The notes below the pieces were generated by a model that was given only the letters and a program-made list of their open reading frames with translations, searched no databases and was not told the origin of the DNA. Position numbers and translations under genes: made by a program. From the NCBI GenBank assembly GCA_033853925.1, contig JAWOLC010000076.1, positions 1-64,000 of the forward strand: a DNA stretch of 64,000 bases, in the 5' to 3' direction. Positions 39,913-47,700 of the stretch are shown here, in pieces (positions within the stretch are counted from its first letter, which is position 1; the number at the start of each line of letters is the position of its first letter). The stretch is from JANXPZ01 sp033853925 (GTDB lineage: Bacteria; Eisenbacteria; RBG-16-71-46).

Positions 39913-40995
39913 ATGCCTCGTCTCAGCGTACTCGCGCTCGTCCTGCTGGCCTTCCTGGCGGGTGTTGCCACGCCGGCCTTCGCGGGATCGATCGGGCGAG
40001 TGGGAACGGATGGTGCGCCGGAGCTGAAGATTCCGGTCGGCCCGCGCGGCACGGCCCTCGGGGGCACGGTGACCGGGGACGTGACCGGGGCCGAAGCCCT
40101 GTTCTGGAATCCCGCGGGGCTGGGGCTGCTCCAGCACACGGAAGTGATGTTCTCGCACACGCAGTACTTCGCGGACATGCGCATCAACTACGCGGCGATC
40201 GGCACGAACCTGGGGGGCTTCGGCTCCCTGGGGTTCGCGGCCAAGGTGCTCTCGGTGGGCGACGTCATCGTCACCACGGAGGATGCGCCGGACGGCACGG
40301 GTGAGATCGCCACGCCCACCTTCACGGTGGCGGGCGTCACCTGGGCCAAGCAGTTCACCGACCGCGTCGTGTTCGGCGTGACGGCGAACTACATCAACGA
40401 GCACGTCATCAACATGACGGCCAACGGAGTGGCGTTCGACCTGGGCTTCCAGTACCTGACGGGCTGGCACGGGCTCAAGATGGGCGCGGTGATGAAGAAC
40501 TTCGGGCCGAGCATGACCTACAGCGGGTCCGGTGGGGAGATCAGCATCGTGCCGCCCGGCTCCGATCCCACCTCGACGAACCGCGTGTTCAACAGCGAGA
40601 CGGCGAGCTTCGACCTGCCCTCGTACTTCACGTTGGCGGCCAGCTACGATCTCTACTCGGATCCCGCCTATCGCGTGACCGCGCTGGGCGCGTTCCAGAA
40701 CAACAACTACGAAGGCGACGCCGTCCGCGGCGGCCTGGAGTGGAGCTACCGCGACTACTTCGCCCTGCGCGGCTCGTACTACGGCACGTTCACCGGCTCG
40801 GTGGACCCGGTCAGCGGCAGCGAGACGCAGACGTTCGTGGGCGGAGACGACCTGTACACGGGCTTCGCGCTCGGCGCAGGGGCGAAGATGCGCACCGGCG
40901 AGACCGGCCGGCTGGGCATCGACTTCACCTGGCGGCCGGTGCGCCAGGGCCTGTTCACGGACATCATCGACGTCGGGCTGAAGATGTCCTTCTAG
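39913..40995 (+). CDS. PorV/PorQ-type outer-membrane protein
   Basis: 360 residues from ATG 39913, with AAGGAG 8 bases upstream and a signal peptide (LALVLLAFLAGVATPAFA). The hallmark is GPRGTALGGTVTGDVTGAEALFWNPAGLGLL, the N-terminal motif shared by PorV/PorQ and FadL-like (UPF0164) barrels. The C-terminus ends LKMSF. PorV in Bacteroidetes binds T9SS cargo at the outer membrane. Placement directly after a FlgD-tailed secreted protein fits that role, although no other T9SS gene is visible here. Confidence 0.78.
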   Translation: MPRLSVLALVLLAFLAGVATPAFAGSIGRVGTDGAPELKIPVGPRGTALGGTVTGDVTGAEALFWNPAGLGLLQHTEVMFSHTQYFADMRINYAAIGTNLGGFGSLGFAAKVLSVGDVIVTTEDAPDGTGEIATPTFTVAGVTWAKQFTDRVVFGVTANYINEHVINMTANGVAFDLGFQYLTGWHGLKMGAVMKNFGPSMTYSGSGGEISIVPPGSDPTSTNRVFNSETASFDLPSYFTLAASYDLYSDPAYRVTALGAFQNNNYEGDAVRGGLEWSYRDYFALRGSYYGTFTGSVDPVSGSETQTFVGGDDLYTGFALGAGAKMRTGETGRLGIDFTWRPVRQGLFTDIIDVGLKMSF

Positions 40996-41014
40996 GGCGC
41001 GAACGCCAAGGACG

Positions 41015-41044
41015 CGGCCCGTGGGGCAGGCTTCCCACGGGCCG
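41015..41044. terminator. Terminator between the PorV-like and lipoprotein genes
   Basis: CGGCCCGTGGG (41015-41025) pairs perfectly with CCCACGGGCCG (41034-41044) around an 8-base loop and is followed by TTTCCTTTCC on the plus strand. It serves the PorV-like gene and could act on both sides. Confidence 0.78.
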
Positions 41045-41110
41045 TTTCCTTTCCGCGTCCGACGATCCGCGCCGCCGCGCCGTTCCGCCGCGAGCGGGCC
41101 GGCGCCGGGG

Positions 41111-41884
41111 TCAGAACGAGAAGAGGCGCTTCACGTACCCCCAGGTGACGGTCTGCGAGAGGGCCTCCGCGGTCGGCGGGCGCCGCACCGCGGCCGCGGA
41201 CACGACGCCGGCGCCGGGGCGCACCGCGGCCTCGGGCGTCGCCGGCTGCACCGCGGCCCCGCCGGCGGAGCCCGTCTGGTCCTCCCAGCGCTCGATGTAC
41301 CAGCGGCTGGCGTCGCGGGCGAGATTGGGGACGAGGTCGTCCGAGACGTTGGCCGAGTCGCCGCGCACCACGAAGTAGAGCCCGTAGCCGGTGACGCGCC
41401 AGGTCTCGGTTCCGTTGTCGATCGTGAGGTTGACGCTGGTGCGGATCACCTTGTGCCAGGGATCGAGCTTGCCGGGGCGACCGTCGATCTGTGCGAACAG
41501 GTTCGGATCGAAGTAAAGGACGATCCTCTGCGCCGGGGGCTTCTGGCTCTCGGGCGTGCCCTGGAAGAGGTTGAGCGCCGCGTGCAGGTCCTCGTCCCGC
41601 GTCATGGCCCAGTCCTGATAGGCGGCGCCGCTCGAGTCGGTCTGGGAGAAGGCGAAGCGGTAGTCCTTGGTGAAGATGCCTTGGTACTCCGTGTAGGCGC
41701 GGTTCTCCCAGCACCAGCGCAGGAGTCGCAGCACGTTCTGCGGCGAGTCCGGAGTCGGCGCCGGCTCGGGGGCCGCCCGCGTGCTCGAGACGTTGGGGAA
41801 GAAGGGATTGATGCACCCGACGAGGCCCAGAGTCAGGCCCAGGAGGGCGGCGACGACGAGCGCGTGCCTCGTTCTCTTGCTCAT
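41111..41884 (-). CDS. Lipoprotein of unknown function
   Basis: 257 residues from ATG 41884, which overlaps the upstream stop as ATGA. The lipobox is LGLVGC with Cys24. The sequence has SPQNVLRLLRWCWENRAYTEYQGIFTKDY, a pattern seen in many small secreted proteins of FCB genomes with NTF2-like folds. The fold is inferred only loosely. It ends an operon with a sister lipoprotein and an outer-membrane barrel. Confidence 0.65.
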   Translation of the reverse strand: MSKRTRHALVVAALLGLTLGLVGCINPFFPNVSSTRAAPEPAPTPDSPQNVLRLLRWCWENRAYTEYQGIFTKDYRFAFSQTDSSGAAYQDWAMTRDEDLHAALNLFQGTPESQKPPAQRIVLYFDPNLFAQIDGRPGKLDPWHKVIRTSVNLTIDNGTETWRVTGYGLYFVVRGDSANVSDDLVPNLARDASRWYIERWEDQTGSAGGAAVQPATPEAAVRPGAGVVSAAAVRRPPTAEALSQTVTWGYVKRLFSF

Positions 41885-42528
41885 TGCGATGAGTCCAGGC
41901 GCCTCGTGCTGAAGCTCACTTGGCTGGGGTCCTTGGGATCGGCCGTCGGATCGACGAAGTCCATCCAGCGGAATATGGCCCAGCGCGCCGGCGACGTCTT
42001 CTTGAACGAGAGCTTGGCGATGCCGATGGCGATGGGGGAGCCGACGACGTTGTTCTCGGCGTCGACCAGGTAGATCTTGTAGCGGCGCTCGAGGTGGGCG
42101 GTGTCCGCCGCGGCGTCCACGATGTCGTCGCCGCCTTCCACGTAGAGCTCCCAGGTCATGAAGTAGGCTTGCGTCGCGATCGCCGACATGTCCGTGTAGA
42201 ACTTGCGCTCGCGCACCAGATCCCAGCCGGGATCCTGGCCGCCCTTGGCCGCCAGCACGATGGGGTCGAAGCCGAACAGCGTGGTCAGGCCGTCGCGGTC
42301 CGGGCTGGCGAAGGCGCCGACCCAGGCGTCCGCCCCGTTGGCCTGGTTCTTGAGGTTCATGGCCTTCAACAGGGTCTCGAGCGCGTTGCTCGGCTCCGTG
42401 TAGTCGGGCGTGAGCTGAGCGCCGCCGCCCGCCTGGGGCCGCTCGGGGGCCGTGGGCTTGAAGAAGCCGCAGCCGGCCAGGGACAGGACGCCCAGGGCGA
42501 GGACCAGCGGAGCGAGGCGGTGGCGCAT
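41881..42528 (-). CDS. Lipoprotein of unknown function, sister of the downstream one
   Basis: 215 residues from ATG 42528. The lipobox LSLAGC has Cys20. NALETLLKAMNLKNQANGADAWVGAF matches the NVLRLLRWCWENRAYTEYQGIF of the next gene in position and helix pattern, so the two are probably duplicated NTF2-like lipoproteins. It starts 8 bases after the barrel gene stop. Confidence 0.65.
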   Translation of the reverse strand: MRHRLAPLVLALGVLSLAGCGFFKPTAPERPQAGGGAQLTPDYTEPSNALETLLKAMNLKNQANGADAWVGAFASPDRDGLTTLFGFDPIVLAAKGGQDPGWDLVRERKFYTDMSAIATQAYFMTWELYVEGGDDIVDAAADTAHLERRYKIYLVDAENNVVGSPIAIGIAKLSFKKTSPARWAIFRWMDFVDPTADPKDPSQVSFSTRRLDSSQ

Positions 42529-42536
42529 GGCCGTCC

Positions 42537-44813
42537 TCAGAATTCCCAGGTGAGCTGCATGGAGCCGTCCCAGTAGTCCCGCTCGGAGCGCGGCGAGGGC
42601 TGCAGCACGCCCGAGAGGTAGGTCAGGTTGCGTTGCGCCTGGAAGTTCCGGCGGATGTCGCCCGTCAATCGGCCCTTCGCCGTCACCGGCAGGTTGAGGC
42701 TGGCCCCGCCTCCCAGGGTGAGGCTGCGCTGCCTCTGGCTCGGAACCGCCACCGAGCCCGAGGTGACGTCGCTGTTCATGGCCGAGTAGTAGGGGAGCAC
42801 GCTGAGCGTGAGAACCGGCGCCGGCATGTACGACAGGCTCGCCGAGAGGACGTACTCCCGGCGCTCGCTGGCCGGGCTGAAGACGACGGTCCCGTCGGGC
42901 AGGGTGGTGAAGTCGCCGTTGGGCGAGACCGTGCTCCGCTGGGAGACCTGCATGCTGAGCCGGGGCGTGAGGACCGCGTTCAGGTTGGTCTGCGTGAGGT
43001 AGCTGAGGAGCAGGGCGTCGTCCGTCGAGAAGAGCATGTCCGTGTAGTCGGCGCCGAGCTGGTTCAGCTGGGTGACGGTGAGCCCCTTCATCATCCGGAA
43101 GGACCAGCTCCACTCGCCGCGGTAGCTGCGCACCTCGTTGCTGCTCGAGCTGCCGGCGGCCGGGAGCACGAGCTGGCTGCGGCGCGACACGTCCAGGGAC
43201 AGGGTCGTGTTGAACTTCTCCATGGGCATGTACGTGCCGCTGATGCGGTATCCCTGTTCGTAGTCGTCCCGGTCGAACGTCCCCTGCACGCGCCGGCCGC
43301 CGGCCAGCGCGCGGTAGCTGCTGTCCGTGACGGCGTTCCGCAGCGTGGTGAGCGAGACGTGGCCGGTGGCCCTGATCGTCACGCGCCGGAAGAGCATGCG
43401 GGTCAGGGTGAACTCGACCGTGCGGGCGCGCGACTGCTGCTCCTCGCGGAAGTCCACGGTCGTATCGCTCAGGCCCGTGCCCCGGGCCACGTCCCGGCGA
43501 GGCATGTCGGTCGTCGGCAGGCTGTAGGTGAAGTGGCCCTCGACCAGGCAGCCGAGCAGCGCGTAACGGGCGTTGGCGTCCACGCCCTTGGTGGTCGTCG
43601 AGGTCGGATTCACGACGAAGAGCCCGTTCCGGCTGTCGGAGAGCAGCCGATCCGTCTCGGCGAGCTGTCCGCTGACGATGACGTACCGGTCCTGGTCGCG
43701 CCGCAACCGCAGCTGCACCTGGGCGGAGCGGCTCCCGCTGGGATCGCGCCGACGGAAGACGGAGGTGTCGGAGACGGTCACCAGGGTGTCGGAGATCGTC
43801 TGGCTGGAGCTCTCCACCAGGATGTCGGGCTTCTCCGCCTGGTCGCGGCGCCAGGCGAGGTCCACTCGCAGGCTCGCCGGCTGGGCCTCCAGCACGCTCA
43901 GGGAGGAGCGCACGTCGCGCGTGAAGTCGTGCGTGGTGAAGGACCCGTGGCCGAAGTAGGTCGCCTGGCCGAGCTTGTCGGTGTTCTGGACGCTCAGGTC
44001 CTCGTAGAGCCCGGCGCCCAGGGCGTAGCGCACCCGCGCATTCATCACGCCGTTCAGCCCCTTCTTCTGATAGGTGTCGTAGGGCTCGGTGTAGGGACCG
44101 CCGTAGAAGGTCAGCTCCGTGGTCAGGCTCTTGGCGAGTCGGGGGCGGGCGCGCACCGACATCTGGTACTGGTCGTTCTTGCGCGAGTAGTCGTAGATGG
44201 ACGCGGGCTCGGAGAACGCGGCGTTCCTCTGCAGGTCGACACGGGCTCCCAGCGAGAGGTTGCGCACGACCTCCCAGCTCGCCTCGGTGGTGGAGGAGCG
44301 GTCCTGGTTCAGGCTGAGGAGCTGCCCGCCGCCCGCGCGCGACAAGGAGATGCTGGTGGCGTTGCGCAGGAAGAAGGGGCCCGTGCGCAGGTTGTAGTCC
44401 GTGTTGTTGGTCCAGATGCTCGTGCCGCCGCTCACCGTGTAGCCGCTCGTGTACCCGAACTTGGCGAGGTGCTTCCGCGACAGCGCCAGCGCGTTGAAGC
44501 GCTCGCGCTCCATCACGCTGCCCACGCTGTCCACCGGCATGTGGAGGCTGTCGGCGAGGAAGACCAGGCGACTGAGCGGCAGCCGAAAGCGGATCGCCTG
44601 GGCGCGCAGCGAGTCCGGCGTGATCATCAGGCTGTCGGCCAGCGGGAAGAGGCGGTCGAAGTGCAGGTTCAGGGTGTCGCGGAGCAGGGTGGTGTCCGCG
44701 AAGGCGAAACGCACCGACTCCGTGCCCTGCTGGGCATGCCCAGGGGGAACGGCGAGCACGGCCTCCAGCGCGGCCGGCAGGAGAAGCAGAGCAAGACGGC
44801 AGAGCCGGCTCAT
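42537..44813 (-). CDS. Large outer-membrane beta-barrel protein of unknown function
   Basis: 758 residues from ATG 44813, with a signal peptide ending GHAQ. After a short soluble N-terminal region (about 28-110), the rest is a long series of amphipathic strands (e.g. TTELTFYGG, VRYALGAGL, VEFTLTRMLF) finishing MQLTWEF, a BAM-type terminus. No known family was recognised. It is co-transcribed with two lipoproteins, which suggests a three-part outer-membrane assembly. Confidence 0.65.
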   Translation of the reverse strand: MSRLCRLALLLLPAALEAVLAVPPGHAQQGTESVRFAFADTTLLRDTLNLHFDRLFPLADSLMITPDSLRAQAIRFRLPLSRLVFLADSLHMPVDSVGSVMERERFNALALSRKHLAKFGYTSGYTVSGGTSIWTNNTDYNLRTGPFFLRNATSISLSRAGGGQLLSLNQDRSSTTEASWEVVRNLSLGARVDLQRNAAFSEPASIYDYSRKNDQYQMSVRARPRLAKSLTTELTFYGGPYTEPYDTYQKKGLNGVMNARVRYALGAGLYEDLSVQNTDKLGQATYFGHGSFTTHDFTRDVRSSLSVLEAQPASLRVDLAWRRDQAEKPDILVESSSQTISDTLVTVSDTSVFRRRDPSGSRSAQVQLRLRRDQDRYVIVSGQLAETDRLLSDSRNGLFVVNPTSTTTKGVDANARYALLGCLVEGHFTYSLPTTDMPRRDVARGTGLSDTTVDFREEQQSRARTVEFTLTRMLFRRVTIRATGHVSLTTLRNAVTDSSYRALAGGRRVQGTFDRDDYEQGYRISGTYMPMEKFNTTLSLDVSRRSQLVLPAAGSSSSNEVRSYRGEWSWSFRMMKGLTVTQLNQLGADYTDMLFSTDDALLLSYLTQTNLNAVLTPRLSMQVSQRSTVSPNGDFTTLPDGTVVFSPASERREYVLSASLSYMPAPVLTLSVLPYYSAMNSDVTSGSVAVPSQRQRSLTLGGGASLNLPVTAKGRLTGDIRRNFQAQRNLTYLSGVLQPSPRSERDYWDGSMQLTWEF

Positions 44814-44847
44814 GAAGGCGTCGGGCCAGACAGAATCACGACAATCA

Positions 44848-44877
44848 AGGGTAGCATTCGCGTTAAGCGGGGGTCAA
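44848..44877 (-). promoter_or_regulatory. Promoter of the barrel-lipoprotein operon
   Basis: On the minus strand, TTGACC (44877-44872), an 18-base spacer and TACCCT (44853-44848). The start codon is about 35 bases further. Confidence 0.45.
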
Positions 44878-45176
44878 CGCGGTGCCAGGTCGCCCGTTGC
44901 TACCCCGCACCTCGCCCTGCCTGCGAAGTAATCGGTTACGGGCCGGGCGGCCTTGAGAGGTATCTCCCGGCGGGGCCGAGCGGCGTGGCCGACGGCAGAG
45001 GCCGGCCCCCCGCCGATCCCCGCCAAGGATGCCGGCGTAGGGGGCCCTGGGCCCTGCCCACAGCCGTGCACCATGGTCGCGCCCCGTCGGACGAGTCCCC
45101 GCCGCGGGGCGCCGCGGGCCAAGGCGCTCCCTCTAGCGCGCCGCGCCCGGCCGGGGCGCTCACCCGGACTCTCCCC

Positions 45177-45206
45177 TTGCGCCTTGGCGGGCGGGGATGC
45201 TAGCGT
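45177..45206 (+). promoter_or_regulatory. Promoter of the mre operon
   Basis: TTGCGC at 45177-45182, an 18-base spacer and TAGCGT at 45201-45206 preceded by TGC, an extended -10. The leader would be about 113 bases. Confidence 0.5.
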
Positions 45207-45325
45207 GCGGCGGCGCATCGTCATGGATGACCGAGCCAACCTACCGGACAGCGTGCCCGCCAAGGCTCCTCCAAGAGCGCCTGTCGCCAACCCCGGCTCC
45301 CCGAGCCGCTACCGCAGAGGCAGGG

Positions 45326-46363
45326 ATGTTTCTCAGTAACCTGATGGGGTTCTTCTCCACGGACGCGGCCATGGATCTGGGCACGGCGAACACCCTGGTC
45401 TTCGTCAAGGGCCGCGGCATCGTGCTCAACGAGCCGTCGGTCGTGGCGGTCGAGAAGGCCACGGGCAAGGTCCGCGCCGTCGGGGGCGAGGCCAAGCTCA
45501 TGCTCGGCCGCACTCCCGACGAGATCAACGCGGTGCGTCCTCTGAAGGACGGAGTCATCGCCGACTTCGAGGTCACCGAGGATCTGCTGCGGGAATTCAT
45601 CCAGCGAGTCCAGAAGCACAAGGTCCTCTACCGGCCGCGCATCATCATCTGCGTGCCCTCCGGGATCACCGAGGTCGAGAAGCGGGCCGTCATCGACTCC
45701 GCCGAGCGCGCGGGGGCGCGGCAGGTCCTGCTCGTGCCCGAGCCCATTGCCGCGGCGATCGGCGTGGGGCTGCCCGTGGACACGCCGACCGGGAACATGG
45801 TGGTGGACATCGGCGGGGGCACGACCGAGATCGCCGTCATCGCCCTCAACGGCATCGTCACGAAGACGTCGATTCGCGTGGGCGGCGACGAGATGGACGA
45901 GGCCATCGTCAACTACGCGAAGAAGGCGTACAACATGCTCATCGGCGAGCAGACGGCGGAGCGCATCAAGATCGAGATCGGCTCCGCCTTCCCGCTCACC
46001 GAGGAGATGGACATGGAGATCAAGGGCCGCGACCTGGTGCGGGGCATCCCGCGCACGCTGCGGGTCTCGAGCGTCGAGATTCGCGAGGCCCTCCAGGAAC
46101 CGGTCACGGCGATCGTGAATGCCCTGCGCGAGTCCCTCGAGCGGACGCCGCCCGAGCTGGCCGCGGACATCGTGGATCGTGGGATCTACCTCACGGGGGG
46201 CGGTGCGCTCCTGCGCGGGCTCGACCTCCTCATGCGCGAGGTCACCAACCTCAACATTCGGGTGGCCCAGGATCCCCTGACCTGCGTGGTCCTCGGGGCG
46301 GGGCGGATCCTCGAGCAGATCGAGGACTTCGAAAAGGTGATCCTGAGCGGCCACAAGGACTGA
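45326..46363 (+). CDS. mreB: Rod-shape actin homologue MreB
   Basis: 345 residues, the usual MreB length, from ATG 45326. Phosphate 1 is MDLGTANTLVF, phosphate 2 is DIGGGTTEIAVI, and the adenosine motif is LTGGGALLRGL. It forms membrane-bound filaments that organise the elongasome. ATG 45326 leaves the amphipathic MFLSNLMGFF start that anchors MreB to the membrane. mreC follows after 3 bases. Confidence 0.96.
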   Translation: MFLSNLMGFFSTDAAMDLGTANTLVFVKGRGIVLNEPSVVAVEKATGKVRAVGGEAKLMLGRTPDEINAVRPLKDGVIADFEVTEDLLREFIQRVQKHKVLYRPRIIICVPSGITEVEKRAVIDSAERAGARQVLLVPEPIAAAIGVGLPVDTPTGNMVVDIGGGTTEIAVIALNGIVTKTSIRVGGDEMDEAIVNYAKKAYNMLIGEQTAERIKIEIGSAFPLTEEMDMEIKGRDLVRGIPRTLRVSSVEIREALQEPVTAIVNALRESLERTPPELAADIVDRGIYLTGGGALLRGLDLLMREVTNLNIRVAQDPLTCVVLGAGRILEQIEDFEKVILSGHKD

Positions 46364-46366
46364 GCC

Positions 46367-47191
46367 ATGGGAGGATTCCTCCCGCCCGCCGAGCGCCGCA
46401 GCGGAGTCCTGCTCGGACTCTATGCGGCGCTCGGCCTCTTCCTGCTCCTGACGGGGGAGCGAATCCCGCAGTCGGCGCTGCGCGGCGTGGGAGCGTGGCT
46501 CTTCGCTCCCCTGGATCGCGTGGTCCTGGTCGCCGACCGCATGAGCGCGGCCTGGCGCGAGAACGAGCGGTTGCACCAGCGGATCACCCGTCTCGAGCTG
46601 GAGAACGCGCGCCTGCGCCAGGCCGGGGTCGAGAACCGGGCGCTGCGGGACAGCCTCGGGCTGCCGGCCTATCGCTCCCTGGCGCTGAGGCCGGTGGAGG
46701 TCCTGGCCCTGGTCGGCGAGCCCCTGCCGAATGCGGCCACCTTGAGCGCCGGCTCGGCACAGGGCGTGCATGTCGGCGACGCCGTGGTGACGAGCGAGGG
46801 GCTCGTCGGCCGCATCGGCGAGGTCTATCCCGGGCTCTCCCGCGTGGTTCTGCTGACCGATCCGAACTCGGCGGTGGCCTGCGAGGTGGAGAGCACCGGA
46901 GTCCAGGGAATCGTGCGCTTGTCCACTTCGATCCGGCCGGAATTGCTGCTCACCGGCGTGCCCCTGGCCGATACCGTGCGCGTGGGACAGCTGGTGCTCA
47001 CCTCGGGGATGTCGATCCGCTATCCGCGCGGGCTGCCGGTGGGACGCGTGGCTCGTCTGGGTCGTGACCCGAGCGGGCTCATGCAGGAGATCGTGATCGA
47101 GCCGGCGGCGCGCCTCTCCCGGCTGCGCCACGCCTTCGTGGTCCCCGGGCCTGCGCGGGCCGCGGGCGGCTCCCCGGAGGCCTCGCCGTGA
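46367..47191 (+). CDS. mreC: Rod-shape protein MreC
   Basis: 274 residues. One transmembrane helix (about 12-32) is followed by a coiled coil (ENERLHQRITRLELENARLRQ, about 62-90) and the two beta-barrel domains (about 105-260, e.g. VVTSEGLVGRIGEVYPGLSRV and TSGMSIRYPRGLPVG). It bridges MreB to PBP2 in the periplasm. mreD overlaps its stop as GTGA. Confidence 0.93.
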   Translation: MGGFLPPAERRSGVLLGLYAALGLFLLLTGERIPQSALRGVGAWLFAPLDRVVLVADRMSAAWRENERLHQRITRLELENARLRQAGVENRALRDSLGLPAYRSLALRPVEVLALVGEPLPNAATLSAGSAQGVHVGDAVVTSEGLVGRIGEVYPGLSRVVLLTDPNSAVACEVESTGVQGIVRLSTSIRPELLLTGVPLADTVRVGQLVLTSGMSIRYPRGLPVGRVARLGRDPSGLMQEIVIEPAARLSRLRHAFVVPGPARAAGGSPEASP

Positions 47192-47700
47192 GAGCGATCG
47201 GGAGCCTCATCCTCCTGGCGGGCGTGGCCTTGCTCATCCGCTCGACCGCGCTCTCCGTGCTGGCGGCGCGCGGGGTGATTCTCGACGTCCTCGCCTTCGT
47301 GACCGTGGTGTGGGCGCTGCGTTGGGGCGAGAGCTGGGGGTCCACGTTCGGGTTCGTTCTCGGGCTGGCGGCCGACCTGGACGCCGCCCACTGGCTGGGG
47401 CGCCACGCGCTGGTCCTGGCGCTCGTGGGCTACGTCGTGGGCCGGCTGGGGCGGGCGCTCGTGCGCGACAATCCGCTCACCCAGCTCCTGCTCCTGTTCG
47501 CCGCCACCCTCGTCCATCAGGCCTGGGCCCTGGCCTTCGAGCTGGGCCAGGTGGCGAGCTGGCGCTTCCTCCTCGGTCACATGCTGCTCGCCGGTCTGGC
47601 CACCGCTCCCCTCGGCGTGGTCCTGCTCGCCCTCGTTCGGTTGGGGAGCGGAAGGTCCCTGTTCACCCTTGCACCCGTCGACACCGATTCGCGAGCTTAG
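47188..47700 (+). CDS. mreD: Rod-shape protein MreD
   Basis: 170 residues from GTG 47188. The protein has five or six hydrophobic segments and the usual small size. Sequence conservation in MreD is low, so the call rests partly on position between mreC and mrdA. The mrdA reading frame begins 32 bases before its stop. Confidence 0.88.
   Translation: MRAIGSLILLAGVALLIRSTALSVLAARGVILDVLAFVTVVWALRWGESWGSTFGFVLGLAADLDAAHWLGRHALVLALVGYVVGRLGRALVRDNPLTQLLLLFAATLVHQAWALAFELGQVASWRFLLGHMLLAGLATAPLGVVLLALVRLGSGRSLFTLAPVDTDSRA

Larger units (their letters stand above)
44814..45325. other. Divergent intergenic region (512 bases) before mreB
   Basis: It holds a minus-strand promoter for the barrel operon (44848-44877) and a plus-strand promoter for mreB (45177-45206). 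Frames between them are Arg/Pro-rich without motifs. No RNA gene was recognised. Confidence 0.55.

Noticed and set aside
36379..40470. 1363-codon minus-strand frame opposite the surface module
   Set aside because: Same artefact: it mirrors the plus-strand codons and has no signal peptide, ribosome binding site or motif.
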